Assembly: GCA_027858915.1 (NCBI GenBank)
Contig: JAQIBT010000155.1
Coordinates: forward strand, 1-64,000
Length of the DNA: 64,000 nt
Direction of reading: 5' to 3'
Origin: Salinisphaera sp.
Lineage (GTDB): Bacteria; Pseudomonadota; Gammaproteobacteria; Nevskiales; Salinisphaeraceae
The notes below the pieces were generated by a model. That model had not been told where the DNA came from. It made no database searches and saw nothing but the letters and a program-made list of their open reading frames with translations. Position 1 is the first letter of the stretch. Each line of letters begins with the position of its first letter. Of the stretch, positions 36,215 to 46,600 are shown piece after piece. Both the position numbers and the translations under genes were made by a program.

Positions 36215-37641
36215 CTGTCGGGCTCCGTAGTCGCAGGGCTTGGCTCGCGCTCAACATAGATCAGCCAGATCAGCAATGCGATAACGGGCAGCCCGGCAAT
36301 CGACGTATCGATAAAAAACCAGGCATAGCCTGCGTGATCGACCACCCAGCCGGTAAAGCCGCCCAAAAACTTGCCCGGCAACGTCATCAACGATGAAAAC
36401 AGCGCGTACTGGGTCGCTGTATAAGCCGTGTTGGTCAGGCTGGACAGATAGGCAATAAACGCCGACCCGGCCAGGCCGTTGGCAAGATTGTCAGCCGAAA
36501 TGGTCATGGTGAGCGCGCCAAGCCCCGGATCATGAACGGTGGCCAGCCAGGCGAATATGAGATTGGTGGCAGCGGTCAGAATCGCGCCGCCCAACAGCGG
36601 TTTGAGAATACCGAAACGCACCACCAGCACGCCGCCGAGGCCGGCGCCGGTGAGCGTCATCAACAGGCCGAATATCTTGGAGATACTGGCGATCTGATCT
36701 GGCGTGTAGCCGGAATCCAGATAGAAGGGATTGGCCATGACGCCCAACGTGATCTCGGCCAGCCGGTACAGACTGACAATCACCAGGATCAAGAGCGCCT
36801 GGCGGCCATAACGGGCAAAGAAATCCCAGAACGGGCAAGCCACTGCGCCGATCATCCAACGCTCGAGCCCGCGCAGCCAGTCGGGCTGATGGGCGCGTGC
36901 ATCCAACCAATCGATAGCCCATTGCTCGCGAATCTCGGTATCGCGGGTGATTGATTTATCAGGCTCGCCCAGCACCAACACGGTTATCATGCCGACCAGC
37001 ACCAGCGCGGCCATCACGTAATATGCCATCGACCACGAACTGGCGGCTGCAACATAAAACGCACCTGCCCCAGCTACCAGCATGGCGATGCGATAACCGG
37101 CCTGATAGGTGGCCGCCATCGTGCCTTGCAGATCATCGGCCACCGCTTCGATACGCCAGGCATCGATGGTGACATCCTGGGTCGCCGAGGAAAACGCCAC
37201 CAACAAGCCGAACCAGGCGATCTGCTCCAGATTCGCCGCAGGATCAGTGCCGGCCATACCGAACAGGCCTGCCATCAAACCGATCTGAGCCAACAACATC
37301 CAGCCGCGTCGCCGCCCCAGCAGCCGGCTGAGTATCGGCAACGGCAGCCGGTCGATCACTGGTGCCCAGAAGAACTTGATGGAATAGGTCAGCCCGATCC
37401 AGGAGAAGAACCCGATCGTGGTCTTGGAGACGCCGGCCGTGGTCAGCCAGGCCGACAACGTAGAAAATACCAACAGAAACGGCAGGCCCGAGGAAAACCC
37501 CAGAAAACCCATGCCGATGACGCGGGGCTGCGTATAAGTCGCCAGCGCGTCGCGCCAGTTGCGACGACCGTTGACACTGCCGCCGTCGTCTTTCGACTGA
37601 CCGGCGCGGCCAACGACCCGAAACTCAGAATTCGACGTCAT
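36211..37641 (-). CDS. ampG: AmpG-family muropeptide permease
   Basis: The 476-residue inner-membrane protein is a major facilitator of the AmpG family, which imports GlcNAc-anhydroMurNAc peptides for cell-wall recycling and so influences AmpC induction. About twelve hydrophobic helices are seen. Family landmarks are MGFLGFSSGLPFLLVFSTLSAWL, GLTYSIKFFWAPVIDR, SATQDVTIDAWRIEA and the second-half GLAGSAFIAYLSSLTN. The N-terminal ~30 residues are hydrophilic and poorly conserved. The frame starts inside the last codons of the upstream nuclease gene (17-base overlap), so the two genes are translated together, and DUF4139 follows with a 4-base overlap. Confidence 0.93.
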   Translation of the reverse strand: MTSNSEFRVVGRAGQSKDDGGSVNGRRNWRDALATYTQPRVIGMGFLGFSSGLPFLLVFSTLSAWLTTAGVSKTTIGFFSWIGLTYSIKFFWAPVIDRLPLPILSRLLGRRRGWMLLAQIGLMAGLFGMAGTDPAANLEQIAWFGLLVAFSSATQDVTIDAWRIEAVADDLQGTMAATYQAGYRIAMLVAGAGAFYVAAASSWSMAYYVMAALVLVGMITVLVLGEPDKSITRDTEIREQWAIDWLDARAHQPDWLRGLERWMIGAVACPFWDFFARYGRQALLILVIVSLYRLAEITLGVMANPFYLDSGYTPDQIASISKIFGLLMTLTGAGLGGVLVVRFGILKPLLGGAILTAATNLIFAWLATVHDPGLGALTMTISADNLANGLAGSAFIAYLSSLTNTAYTATQYALFSSLMTLPGKFLGGFTGWVVDHAGYAWFFIDTSIAGLPVIALLIWLIYVEREPSPATTEPDR

Positions 37642-38416
37642 AATCGATCGTCAACGGCGCATGATCCGACAAGCGTTCTTCGCGATAGACGTGTTCGGCT
37701 GTGGCTTTAGCCGCCAGTCCGGGTGTCGCCACGTGATAATCAATCCGCCATCCCACGTTGTTGTCCCAGGCGCGCCCGCGATTGGACCACCAGGTGAACT
37801 GGTCTTCATCGGGGTTGATACGCCGGAATACATCGACCAGCCCTATTTCGCCGAACAGCCGGTCCATCCACTCACGCTCGTGCGGCAGAAAGCCCGAGTT
37901 CTTCTTGTTGTTCTTCCAGTTTTTGAGATCTATTTCCTTGTGCGCGATATTCCAGTCGCCGCAGACCAGATATTCACCGGATGCGGCCGATCGTTCGGCC
38001 AGCAGCTGGGGAAAATGCTCGAGGTAGCGCTCCTTGGAATCCTGCCGATGATCGCCGGATGAGCCCGACGGCGCATACAGACTGGCTATATTCAGATAGC
38101 CGCCCGGCATCTTGAAACAGGCTTCGATATAACGGCCCTCGCCGTCGAACTCTTCGTGCCCCATACCGCGGATGATCTGGTCTGGTTCGCGTTTTGAGTA
38201 CAGCGCGACACCCGAATAACCCTTGCGATTGGTCGCCTCTTCATAGAAACAGTGATAGCCGGCCGGCCAGAACGCCTCGACGCCCTCCAGTTGATGCTGC
38301 TTCGCCTTCAATTCCTGAATGCAGACCACATCTGGATCCTGGCCGGCCATCCATTCGAAGAAGCCCTTGCGCTGGGCAGCGCGGATGCCGTTGGCGTTGA
38401 AAGACATGACCCGCAT
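37625..38416 (-). CDS. xth: Exonuclease III/Crc-family nuclease
   Basis: The 263-residue protein belongs to the exonuclease III family of AP endonucleases. The metal and catalytic residues are present: N near residue 7 (SFNANGI), E in VCIQELKA, DxN in CGDWNIAH, and SDHAP near the end. Overall sequence and its divergent position next to pyrE resemble Pseudomonas Crc, an RNA-regulating relative that has lost these residues (from memory). Here they are kept, so DNA repair activity is expected. The ATG at 38416 with GGGGAT upstream was chosen over a TTG two codons earlier. It is the first gene of an xth-ampG-DUF4139 operon. Confidence 0.92.
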   Translation of the reverse strand: MRVMSFNANGIRAAQRKGFFEWMAGQDPDVVCIQELKAKQHQLEGVEAFWPAGYHCFYEEATNRKGYSGVALYSKREPDQIIRGMGHEEFDGEGRYIEACFKMPGGYLNIASLYAPSGSSGDHRQDSKERYLEHFPQLLAERSAASGEYLVCGDWNIAHKEIDLKNWKNNKKNSGFLPHEREWMDRLFGEIGLVDVFRRINPDEDQFTWWSNRGRAWDNNVGWRIDYHVATPGLAAKATAEHVYREERLSDHAPLTIDYDVEF

Positions 38417-38534
38417 CAGCAATCCCCATCGTCACAAAAGATTTGACGCGCCTTGCCCATCGGTCGCCGGCGCGCGAAACAGCCCGTATCATACGTGTTT
38501 CGCCAGCCCATTCGACAATACAGGGAACCGTTTA

Positions 38535-39185
38535 ATGCCCGAGCAGCCGACCGATTTCAGTCACGAATTCCTAGCGCTTGCCGACCGCTACGACGCCCTG
38601 AAGTTCGGCGAGTTCAAGCTCAAATCCGGTCGCATCAGTCCGTATTTCTTCAATATGGGGGCGATTGCCTCAGGTGCCGGCATGAAACAACTGGCCGCCG
38701 GCTATGCTGCCGCCCTCACCGCTGCCGGCATCGACTACGACAGCCTGTTCGGCCCGGCCTACAAAGGCATCCCGCTGGTCGCAACCGTTGCCTACGCGCT
38801 TGCCGAGCATGGAAAAGACATGCCGTTCACCTACAACCGCAAGGAAGCCAAGGACCACGGCGAAGGCGGCACCCTGGTCGGCGCCCCGCTCGGCCAGAAA
38901 GTGGTGATTGTCGACGACGTGATCACGGCGGGTACGGCCGTGCGCGAAGCCATCGCTCTTATCCGTGCCGCCGGCTCAGAGGTCGCCGGCGTACTGATTG
39001 CGCTCGACCGGCAGGAACGCGGTGCCGATGAACGCTCGCCCTTGCAGGCCTTGGCCGAGGACGAAGGCATTCCAACGGTGGCGGTGGCGACGCTGGCTAA
39101 CGTCATCGACTACGCGCGCGATCGATACAGCGCAGACACCGTCGCCGCAATCCGCGACTATCGCGCGCAGTACGGCGTCGGCTGA
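38535..39185 (+). CDS. pyrE: Orotate phosphoribosyltransferase
   Basis: The 216-residue enzyme makes orotidine 5'-phosphate from orotate and PRPP in pyrimidine synthesis. The PRPP-binding motif VVIVDDVITAGTAVREA and the substrate loop NRKEAKDHGEGG are intact, as is FKLKSGRISPYFFNMG near the start. AGGGAA lies nine bases before the ATG. The gene diverges from the Xth/Crc-family gene, as crc and pyrE do in pseudomonads. It marks the left core edge of the accessory island. Confidence 0.97.
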   Translation: MPEQPTDFSHEFLALADRYDALKFGEFKLKSGRISPYFFNMGAIASGAGMKQLAAGYAAALTAAGIDYDSLFGPAYKGIPLVATVAYALAEHGKDMPFTYNRKEAKDHGEGGTLVGAPLGQKVVIVDDVITAGTAVREAIALIRAAGSEVAGVLIALDRQERGADERSPLQALAEDEGIPTVAVATLANVIDYARDRYSADTVAAIRDYRAQYGVG

Positions 39186-39216
39186 CTGACGTCTGGAGGG
39201 GATGCCGTCGCAGGCT

Positions 39217-39384
39217 TCATTCGGTAAAGGGCACACCGGCAGTACACTCGCGTATACGCATTTCGGCGCTGGGCAACACCGGAAAATGTTCGAAGGGACT
39301 CTGGATCTTCTCGATCAGCCCAGGCTTCTGAGCCAACAAACCTTTACGTACGTCGGCTAAAAGCAGGGGGTTTAGTTTCTCGGC
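39217..39384 (-). pseudogene. Possible gene remnant (3' end only)
   Basis: An open minus-strand frame of 56 codons ends in IQSPFEHFPVLPSAE and MRIRECTAGVPFTE and a stop. It reads like real protein and has no start codon or ribosome binding site at its upper end, where a stop codon (39387) interrupts it. I do not recognise the family. It could be the tail of a gene broken when the island formed beside the Fic gene, or a chance frame in 237 otherwise empty bases. Confidence 0.3.
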
Positions 39385-39422
39385 TCACAGCTTTTCGAAC
39401 CGTGAAGGTTTGTATTTCTGTA

Positions 39423-40598
39423 TCAGTTCAGCGGGTCGGTGCCGTCGGCGAGAATATCGAGATACTCGCGATAGGCATAAATTCGGTTGCGTTTCTGGCC
39501 CGTGATCTCTTCGACCATGCCGATTTCGGCCATTTCGTCGAAGGCACGAGTAATGCTGGTGCGATTGATCTCGGTGGCTTTTGCGGCTTCTGGAATCGTC
39601 GTCAGCGGGTGGTTCTGCAAGTGCTCGTGTGCGGCCAGAACGGTAGCGGCGATGCGCCCCATCGGACGGATGCGTTCTCGATCGTTGTCGAACAGCTGCA
39701 GCAGAATCCGCGCGGTTTCAACGGCCTGCTGGGCGATGTCGGCGACGCCGTCCAGAAAAAAGACGAGCCAGCCTTCCCAATCGCCATGGATCCGCACGCG
39801 CTGTAGTTGCTCATAGTATTCCGCGCGATGGCTTTTGAAATACAGACTGAGATAGAGCAGCGGCTGTTGCAGCAAGCCATCGACTGTCAGCATCAACGTG
39901 ATAAGCAGGCGCCCGAGCCGGCCGTTACCATCGAGAAACGGATGAATGGTTTCGAACTGCACGTGCGCCAGGGCCGCTTTGATCAGCGTCGGCAGGCCGC
40001 TGTCTTGCTCGTGCAGAAAATACTCCAAGCGCGCGAGGCAGTCATCGAGTTGTTCTGGCGGCGGTGGTACATAGGCGGCGTTGCCAGGCCGGCTCCCGCC
40101 AATCCAATTCTGCGACGTGCGGAACTCCCCCGGCTGCTTGGCCGCCCCGCGGCCTCTGCTGAGCAGCTTTTCATGCATTTCACGAAACAGACGCAGACAT
40201 AGCGGAAAACCATCGCGAATACGCTCGATACCGTGGTTGAGAGCCGCTACATAGTTGGAGACCTCAACGACGTCGCTCATCGGGACGCCGGGTGCTTCGT
40301 CCAGCTCAAAAAGCAGCAAATCCGACAACGAGGATTGCGTGCCTTCGATCTGCGAAGACAGTACGGCCTCTTTACGAACGTACGAGTAGAGAAAGAGATT
40401 TTGATTCGGAAGGCGATCCAGGATGCCGTAGCCATCGAGCCGACCGAGAGCTCTGCTCGCGCGTTCCATCGACGCAATAAGGATAGTATCGAATGCGAGC
40501 GGCGGATCAGGCGGCAATGGATTCGGCACGAATGCTCGATAACGCGCGCCGACTACCGAGCAATCGACGTACCGACCGGTTGCGCGTTTTTGATTCAT
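39423..40598 (-). CDS. Fic-domain protein with N-terminal inhibitory motif
   Basis: The 391-residue protein has a Fic domain with the active-site loop HPFLDGNGRLGR at residues 219-230, which binds nucleotide and usually transfers AMP to hydroxyl groups of target proteins. An inhibitory helix motif SSQIEGT at 81-87, with the glutamate that blocks the ATP gamma-phosphate site, precedes it in the same chain, which makes it a self-inhibited (class II) Fic. A winged-helix-like C-terminus (TEINRTSITRAFDEMAEIGMVEEITG) is likely DNA-binding. It has no antitoxin partner gene. It opens the accessory island; a stress or defence role is plausible. Confidence 0.92.
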   Translation of the reverse strand: MNQKRATGRYVDCSVVGARYRAFVPNPLPPDPPLAFDTILIASMERASRALGRLDGYGILDRLPNQNLFLYSYVRKEAVLSSQIEGTQSSLSDLLLFELDEAPGVPMSDVVEVSNYVAALNHGIERIRDGFPLCLRLFREMHEKLLSRGRGAAKQPGEFRTSQNWIGGSRPGNAAYVPPPPEQLDDCLARLEYFLHEQDSGLPTLIKAALAHVQFETIHPFLDGNGRLGRLLITLMLTVDGLLQQPLLYLSLYFKSHRAEYYEQLQRVRIHGDWEGWLVFFLDGVADIAQQAVETARILLQLFDNDRERIRPMGRIAATVLAAHEHLQNHPLTTIPEAAKATEINRTSITRAFDEMAEIGMVEEITGQKRNRIYAYREYLDILADGTDPLN

Positions 40599-40833
40599 CT
40601 CGTGACCGTTCGCAGGTTAAATCGCATCTGCGCTGTCATCCCATAAAGTTACATAAGGCACACCACGCCGATTCTTAAGCAGACTTATTATCGTAAAGCA
40701 GCGTAAAAAACGCAATCCGTAGTCTTATGCAGCTTTCCAGCGTAACGAATTCCGGCCGGGCCTTTTTATGCAAGGCAAACCGCTAAAGTCTGCGCTGCGG
40801 TTCTCGTAATGAATTGCATCGGCGATCCAGCGC

Positions 40834-42270
40834 CTACTGTATAAGCCGATAGAACGAGGGCTTGCGGCGATGCTTGTCGCGTATCCGCGCGTCGTAGTAG
40901 GCGTGGGTCTCGAACGCGCCGAAATCCTTGATCGCCCCGGCCAGGTGAGCACAAGTTTCAAGATGACGCGCTGCGTGCTTGTAGCGGCTGGCGCGGGTTT
41001 CCTCGAGCGTGAAGTCGATCATGGCGCGTAGCAGCAGCGTTGCGGCCAACGGGCTTCGGCTGGCCAGCGCCTCGGCCGCCGGCCCGAGGATGTAGTAGCA
41101 GTCGCCGTCCATTTCATCGGCGCGCTCGATCACCAGCCGCGCGGCGCCGTCCAGATCGGGCCAGTTGATCAGAAATGACAAGGCCTGGAGTGGCATGGGA
41201 TGACGCAGTGCTTGGTTGAGCGCTTGTTCCTCGGCCTCGAGATCATCGTCCAGCCGTTTGAGATAAGCCTTGAGATGCGGCGCCGACAACGCGCGCTGGA
41301 AGCATGACCAACGCGCGGCCTGCGCGTCTTCGCCTCGGCCGACCCCGTCGAGTGCGGCGATGCGTGCGTCTTCCCAGTCGAAATCGGGCCAATGCCAGTC
41401 ATGGTGACGGTGCTCGGCGGCTTCGATCGTGGCCAACGCCTCTTGCGCGCGGCCGGCTGCGATCAGCCGCTGCGCGATGTTGGCCGCGATCTTTGGCACC
41501 TTCTGCGTGGCTTCGTCGTACTGCGCGATAAACGCGTCCACGTCGCCCTGGGCGTCCGCTATATCCTGCAGGGCCAGTTGCACACGACGGACACGCGCGC
41601 CCTCGGCAATCTCGTCGGCATACATCGGCCCGCTCATGCCGACAGCAACCACCCGACGCTCAGCGTCTGGCGGGCGCTGCACCGGCGTGTTGGACAGCTC
41701 GGTCATCCGGGCCTTGAGATGCGACAAACCCTCGGCACCCAACGCGGGCGTGAGGATCTCGATCAAGCCGTCGTACTGGCCGTAATTGTTCGCGATCAGC
41801 GCCTCGTAGGCCTTATCGGCCAGGCTGTCCGACGAAACACGCGCAGACTCGGCAATCGGACCCAGCTTGCGCAGCGCAAAATAGAACACATCGGCCACGC
41901 GTCCGCTGCTGTCGTCGCAGCGCTCGAAGATCGAACTGGCCAGGCCCAGGAAACGCCACAGCAGATCCAATCCCTCGCTGGGTTCGCTGGGGGCAACGCG
42001 ATCGACGATCGCGCCGAGTTGCGTTTCCAGATCCTTGATCAGCACCGCTTTTTTCTGCCAATCCACGAACGACCGGGATTTGGCAATCGTCGCCAGCCGC
42101 TTGCGGACTTCCTGGGCAACTTCCGGCGTGCCGACGGACCCGGCCAGTGCCAGCCGCAGATGGCGCTTGGCAGCGGCGTCGCCGGCGCTGATTTCCAGCA
42201 GCAGTTCGGCCAGGCGCGGCGCGCCCAGCGCTTCGAGGTTCTTGGCGTTAAGCGTTTTCTTGGAGGCCAT
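40834..42270 (-). CDS. DUF6880-like helical repeat protein
   Basis: The 478-residue product is mostly alpha-helical and resembles proteins now listed as DUF6880, with the N-terminal NLEALGAPRLAELLLEIS and later LYRWRA-like helices such as DFDWEDARIAALDGVG. The centre has TPR-like spacing. No catalytic motif is evident, and the C-terminus ends KHRRKPSFYRLI, which is commonly conserved in this group. AGGAA lies eight bases before the chosen ATG. It sits between the Fic and Wadjet genes on the same strand but 187 bases from jetD, so joint transcription is uncertain. Confidence 0.72.
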   Translation of the reverse strand: MASKKTLNAKNLEALGAPRLAELLLEISAGDAAAKRHLRLALAGSVGTPEVAQEVRKRLATIAKSRSFVDWQKKAVLIKDLETQLGAIVDRVAPSEPSEGLDLLWRFLGLASSIFERCDDSSGRVADVFYFALRKLGPIAESARVSSDSLADKAYEALIANNYGQYDGLIEILTPALGAEGLSHLKARMTELSNTPVQRPPDAERRVVAVGMSGPMYADEIAEGARVRRVQLALQDIADAQGDVDAFIAQYDEATQKVPKIAANIAQRLIAAGRAQEALATIEAAEHRHHDWHWPDFDWEDARIAALDGVGRGEDAQAARWSCFQRALSAPHLKAYLKRLDDDLEAEEQALNQALRHPMPLQALSFLINWPDLDGAARLVIERADEMDGDCYYILGPAAEALASRSPLAATLLLRAMIDFTLEETRASRYKHAARHLETCAHLAGAIKDFGAFETHAYYDARIRDKHRRKPSFYRLIQ

Positions 42271-42457
42271 TAGCGTTCCTGAAAAGGTCAAGTTCAGCCA
42301 GAGTTTCTTTGCTGGCTCGCGGCGCTCTGCCGAGTTTAGTCTGCGTTTATCTGCGCGAATCTGCGGATAAAAAGTTTTCTGTTTTTGATATCGCTACGCT
42401 TATTTCTGCGGATTGGTGGAGGCCGCGCGTAGCGCAAACCGGCGGCTTCTACAGCGG

Positions 42458-43666
42458 TTATTGCAATTCGGTGCTGCGCGCCAGGTCGGCAATCAGTACA
42501 TCCAGCTGGCTTTCTTCGTGCACGGCGACGCCGGCCGCCTGCATTCGCCCAGCCAATGCCGAATCCCAGCAGGCATCGACCGGCTCGCCGGCCAGCGGTA
42601 CGCCGCCCGCAGGGTTGTAATCCGAAGCGGATAACCGCCACGGCGTGAGGTCGTAGCGGCGCATGAGCCCGTTGGCAATCGTGATGCCAGGCCAGTCGAA
42701 ATCGCCGTGGTAGCGCAACTCGCAGCCAGCGGCATGTAGCTGGTCGAGAAGCATGCGTGGTGCGGCCGAGAGCTGGCCGTCGATACTGAGCATCGCCGGA
42801 CAACGGTTGCCTAGTGCATCGGCGGCAGCCGCCAGCACTTCGGGGTTCTCGCAGACATGAATCGCTTGTCCGGCCCGCCATACAGGTGGCTGGCGGGCCA
42901 GCAGCCGCAGCGATAGATGCAGCGGTTCGCCGGCTTGCGCCGCCTCGGCTATCAAGTGATCGGCTACGCCATCACCGATGGACCACAGATTGAGCACGGC
43001 TACCGGTTTGGCCAGTTCGTTGACGAGTACGCCGTGCTCGGCCCATAAATCGCGCATGCGCGCATGTCGACGCTCGCCGTCTAGCACCCGCCGCAGCAGC
43101 GTGGCAACCGGACGCCCTGAATCGAGCGCGTGGGCATCACCCAGTACGCCGGCGGCCAGCCGCGCACGCGCAATGCCGTGGCCGGGCAGGCATGCGAGGA
43201 CGGCTTCGGTCTGGTCGATCAGGCGGCGAGCCCGATCAGGATCGCGGCCAGACAACCGCTTGAGCAGCCCTTGCGTGCGGCTTTCGGCACAGGCAACAAC
43301 AAGCTGTTCGCTCGGATATTCTGCGAACAAGGCTGACCATTCACGCGCCCGGCGCTCGCGTGCGGCATGCGTATCGACGATCGGCCCGTCCAGCCATTCC
43401 AGCGCCTGGCGTAGGTCGTCGGCCAATCCTGCGGCCTGCAGCGCATGATCGATGGCGCGATGCGACAGACGCAGCGATTGCTGGCCGCCGCGCCGTCGCC
43501 CAAGCAATCCAGCCAGCGCATCGCATTCGCTGACACTGAGCTTGCCCAGCGTGAAACCATCGGCGGGCAGATCAGACACGGCATAGCGCTTGCGCAGGCG
43601 CCGACGCAGGCCGGCGAGATCCTCGCCGCCCAACAGCCGGCTCAGACGTTCGCGATCAGGCGTCAT
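42458..43666 (-). CDS. jetD: Wadjet JetD nuclease subunit (DUF2399/TIGR02679)
   Basis: This 402-residue protein corresponds to the TIGR02679 family, a DUF3323 N-terminal part followed by a DUF2399 TOPRIM-like domain. The metal-binding residues are E273 in VCENPEVLAAA and D322/D324 in YHGDFDWPGITIANGL. In Wadjet systems JetD is the nuclease that cuts small circular plasmids after the SMC-like motor extrudes them. The ATG at 43666 overlaps the jetC stop by 11 bases; longer frames would add an arginine-rich tail with no family match. It is the last gene of the operon, and sequence quality shows no break. Confidence 0.88.
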   Translation of the reverse strand: MTPDRERLSRLLGGEDLAGLRRRLRKRYAVSDLPADGFTLGKLSVSECDALAGLLGRRRGGQQSLRLSHRAIDHALQAAGLADDLRQALEWLDGPIVDTHAARERRAREWSALFAEYPSEQLVVACAESRTQGLLKRLSGRDPDRARRLIDQTEAVLACLPGHGIARARLAAGVLGDAHALDSGRPVATLLRRVLDGERRHARMRDLWAEHGVLVNELAKPVAVLNLWSIGDGVADHLIAEAAQAGEPLHLSLRLLARQPPVWRAGQAIHVCENPEVLAAAADALGNRCPAMLSIDGQLSAAPRMLLDQLHAAGCELRYHGDFDWPGITIANGLMRRYDLTPWRLSASDYNPAGGVPLAGEPVDACWDSALAGRMQAAGVAVHEESQLDVLIADLARSTELQ

Positions 43667-46600
43667 CCGCCGCGGCGATGGCCATGGCCGGCGCAGGCGC
43701 GGCCTCGCGGGCCTTGCCGTTCCAGCGCCAACGCGAAACGAATACCGCATCGATATCGCCTCGGCGCACCAGATGACAGATCGACACGCCCGGCAATTCG
43801 GCGTAGCAGCCCCATTCGCGCTCGCTGGTCATCACGAAATCCAGATCAAATTCTCGGATCAGGTCCATGCAGTGGGCTCGCGCGCCGTCATCGATGCCAG
43901 CAAAGGCTTCGTCGAGCAGTACCAGCCGCGGCGCGTGGCTGGCGGCGCTTTCGTAATGACTCGCCGCAGCGGCGAACAGGGGCACGGTGAGGCCCAGTGC
44001 GCGCTCGCCGCTGGAGGCCGGTCCCGACAGCGGGCGCCATTTGCCATCCTGCCAGCGGCGTACACGAAAACGATGCCAGGCGCGGTAGTCGAGCGCGCGG
44101 GCCAGCTGGTCAATACGCGCTGCGCCGTCGTCGCGTTCACGCTCGGCGGCGATCCGTTGTTGCAGGAACGCGCCGACCGCGGTCCGGTCCTCGGCCGACC
44201 AGGCATCGCTGATCTTGTTGAGCAGGCGGCTGCGCACATCGGCCAGATTTGTAAGCGCGCCGTCGTCGTCTTCGATCGGCTGCCAGACCAGCTTGAACTT
44301 GACCCCGGTCGAGGTCGGGCGTTGTGCCAGCTCAGCGTTGATAGAGCGCACCCGAGCATCGGCGTCGCGCATCAGGCCCTGCAGCTGGGCGGCCACCTCG
44401 GCCTGCAGATGGTTTTCGATGATCTCGCTTTCCTTGGCCGTCAACAAACTGCGGCGCTCGGCAATCTCGTTATCGAGCAACGCCTGTAGCCGATGCGGCG
44501 CTTCAGAGCGCTGGTTGAACGTCACCCGCACCACGAAGCCGTGATCGGTGGGCTCGCCGGAGCTGTGATAACCGCGCGCCGACAGCGCGCGCTGCAGTTC
44601 GGTGAATTCGCTGCCAATCCGGTTCTGGACGTGCTGCCAGGCCTCGTCGCCGTCGGCGACCCTGACCAGTGCAGCCTCGGCCGCGCGGGCCGCGGCCAGC
44701 GCGCGATCGACCGTCCAGGTGGCCGTGTCGGGCAGCTCGATATCGGCGACCGCGGCGCGCAGCAGCCCGGTTTCCGCGAATGCCTGGAAATCCGTCGCCG
44801 TCTCGCTACGCGAGTGCTGGCGGGCCTCAAGCTGGCGCTGGCTGTCGGCCACGGCTTGTTCTGCCCCGCCCAGCTGCTTGTTGGCGTCGGTCAGGTGTTT
44901 CTGGGCGCTCCGGAGTGTGTCGACCAGTTGGCGCTGTTCGCGTTCCAGTGCGTTCAGACGCGCCAGCACGTCTTCGGCGCTAGTGCCGACCGTGTCCTTG
45001 AGCTCGCGATAACGCGCCGCGGCTTGTTCGGCTGCCTGGCGCTGTTCGCGGGCGCGCCCGGCCGCACTGTCGCGATCGGCCCGGCTAGCTTGTTCGCGCT
45101 GGGCCTGTTCGGCTTGTTCGGCCAATGCCTGGGCGTGTTCGCGCAGGCTGGACTGGGCTTCGCGGGCGGCCAGTCGGTACTGGGCAAGCTGCCGGGCTAC
45201 GGTTTCGAGCGCGTCGCGATCGGCTGGCAAGCGCGCGTCGTCGGCATCCATAGCCAGCGCTTCGCGAGCCCGATCCAGCGCGCTGTGCGTGCGTTGCAGC
45301 CGGTCTTCGGCTTCGGCCAGGCGCTGACGCGCGCCGGCTGCGCTGCGTTCGGCGGCCGCCAGTGTCGCATGGCGGGAACGCAGCGCATCGGCGCTGGGGC
45401 GTTCGGCGAGCAGATCATCGAGTGCGGCGCGTTCACGGCCCAGCTCGGCCAGCGCGTTGGCGATCGTCTCCAATCGGGTCGCCAGCTCGGCCAGTTCGGT
45501 GTCTATCACCGCCAACCGTCGACGCCGCGCAGCTTCGCGCGCCGTGGCCCCGATGTATTCGGCCACCGGCTTGCCCCAGGCGCCGTGCGTCGGACCGATA
45601 CGATAGCGCCCGTCGGCGGCGAGCCAGAATTCTGCATTCGTCTGATCGACGTCGGCGACAGCAATCGCGGCCAGGATGGTCTCAACCTGACCGGCATCGA
45701 TCGACGCCGCGCTCGCGTCGTCGGTATCGATCACGACATCGAGCAACGCGCCAAGGTTACTTGGCTGGCGCGGGCGTTCGACCAGCCATAGATCGCGCGT
45801 ATCGGGGGCGAGCAAATCGCCGGCCGGGCTGACCCAGGCATCGAGCACGCCCGAGGCCTGCAGCGCGGCCTCGATCCCGGCCCGCTCGGCGTCTTCGACC
45901 TCGGGCTTGAAATCGATGAGCTGCCAGAGCGGCGCGCCGGCGCGCTCACTGCGATCGGCTTCGCGGGTGAGCGGCGCTGGTGGCAGGCTTTGACGGCCCT
46001 CGCGCAGGCGTGCCTGTTCTTCGAGCAGGGGTTCGCGTTCGGCTTCGACCTGTGCGCGTTGTTGGCGGGTGTCGCTGACGCGTTCGGCCAGGCGCTGGCG
46101 TTCGCCGTCGGCGACGGTCTGGGCATGGGCTTCCAGCGGCGAAGGCCCGTCCAGGCTGTTGACCCAGTCCACCAACGCTTCCTCGGCGTCTGGCCAGTCG
46201 CGGCCGGCCACGGCGCCCAGCGCGGCGACCGTGCGCTCGCCGAAATTCTGCCAATCGGCGATATGGGTTTGGGCTGCCGTCTGCTGTGCCTGGCGTGCCT
46301 CGGCCACTGCGGATTCAGCCGCCTCGCTGTCGGCGAGCCGGGCATCGCGCTCGTGTTGGGCCTGGCCGTGCTGCTGAGCAGCCGTGTCGACGGCGGCGAG
46401 GCCACGCCGGATCTGGTCGATCTGGCGCTCGCGCTGGTCGGCGAGATGGTTCTGGGACGCGGTGATTTCACGCCGCTGTGCAATATCCAGCTGGCCCAGC
46501 GTATCGGCTTCGCGGCTATCGCCCCAGCTAATCTGATGTACCAGCAGCACACCCGCGCGCTCGGCGTGATCGTCGGTTGCCTCGATCGCGCTGGTCAGTG

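Noticed and set aside
44493-45791. Long plus-strand frame within the jetC region
   Set aside because: GC-rich antisense shadow of the SMC-like gene, whose coiled-coil sequence creates long open frames in other phases.
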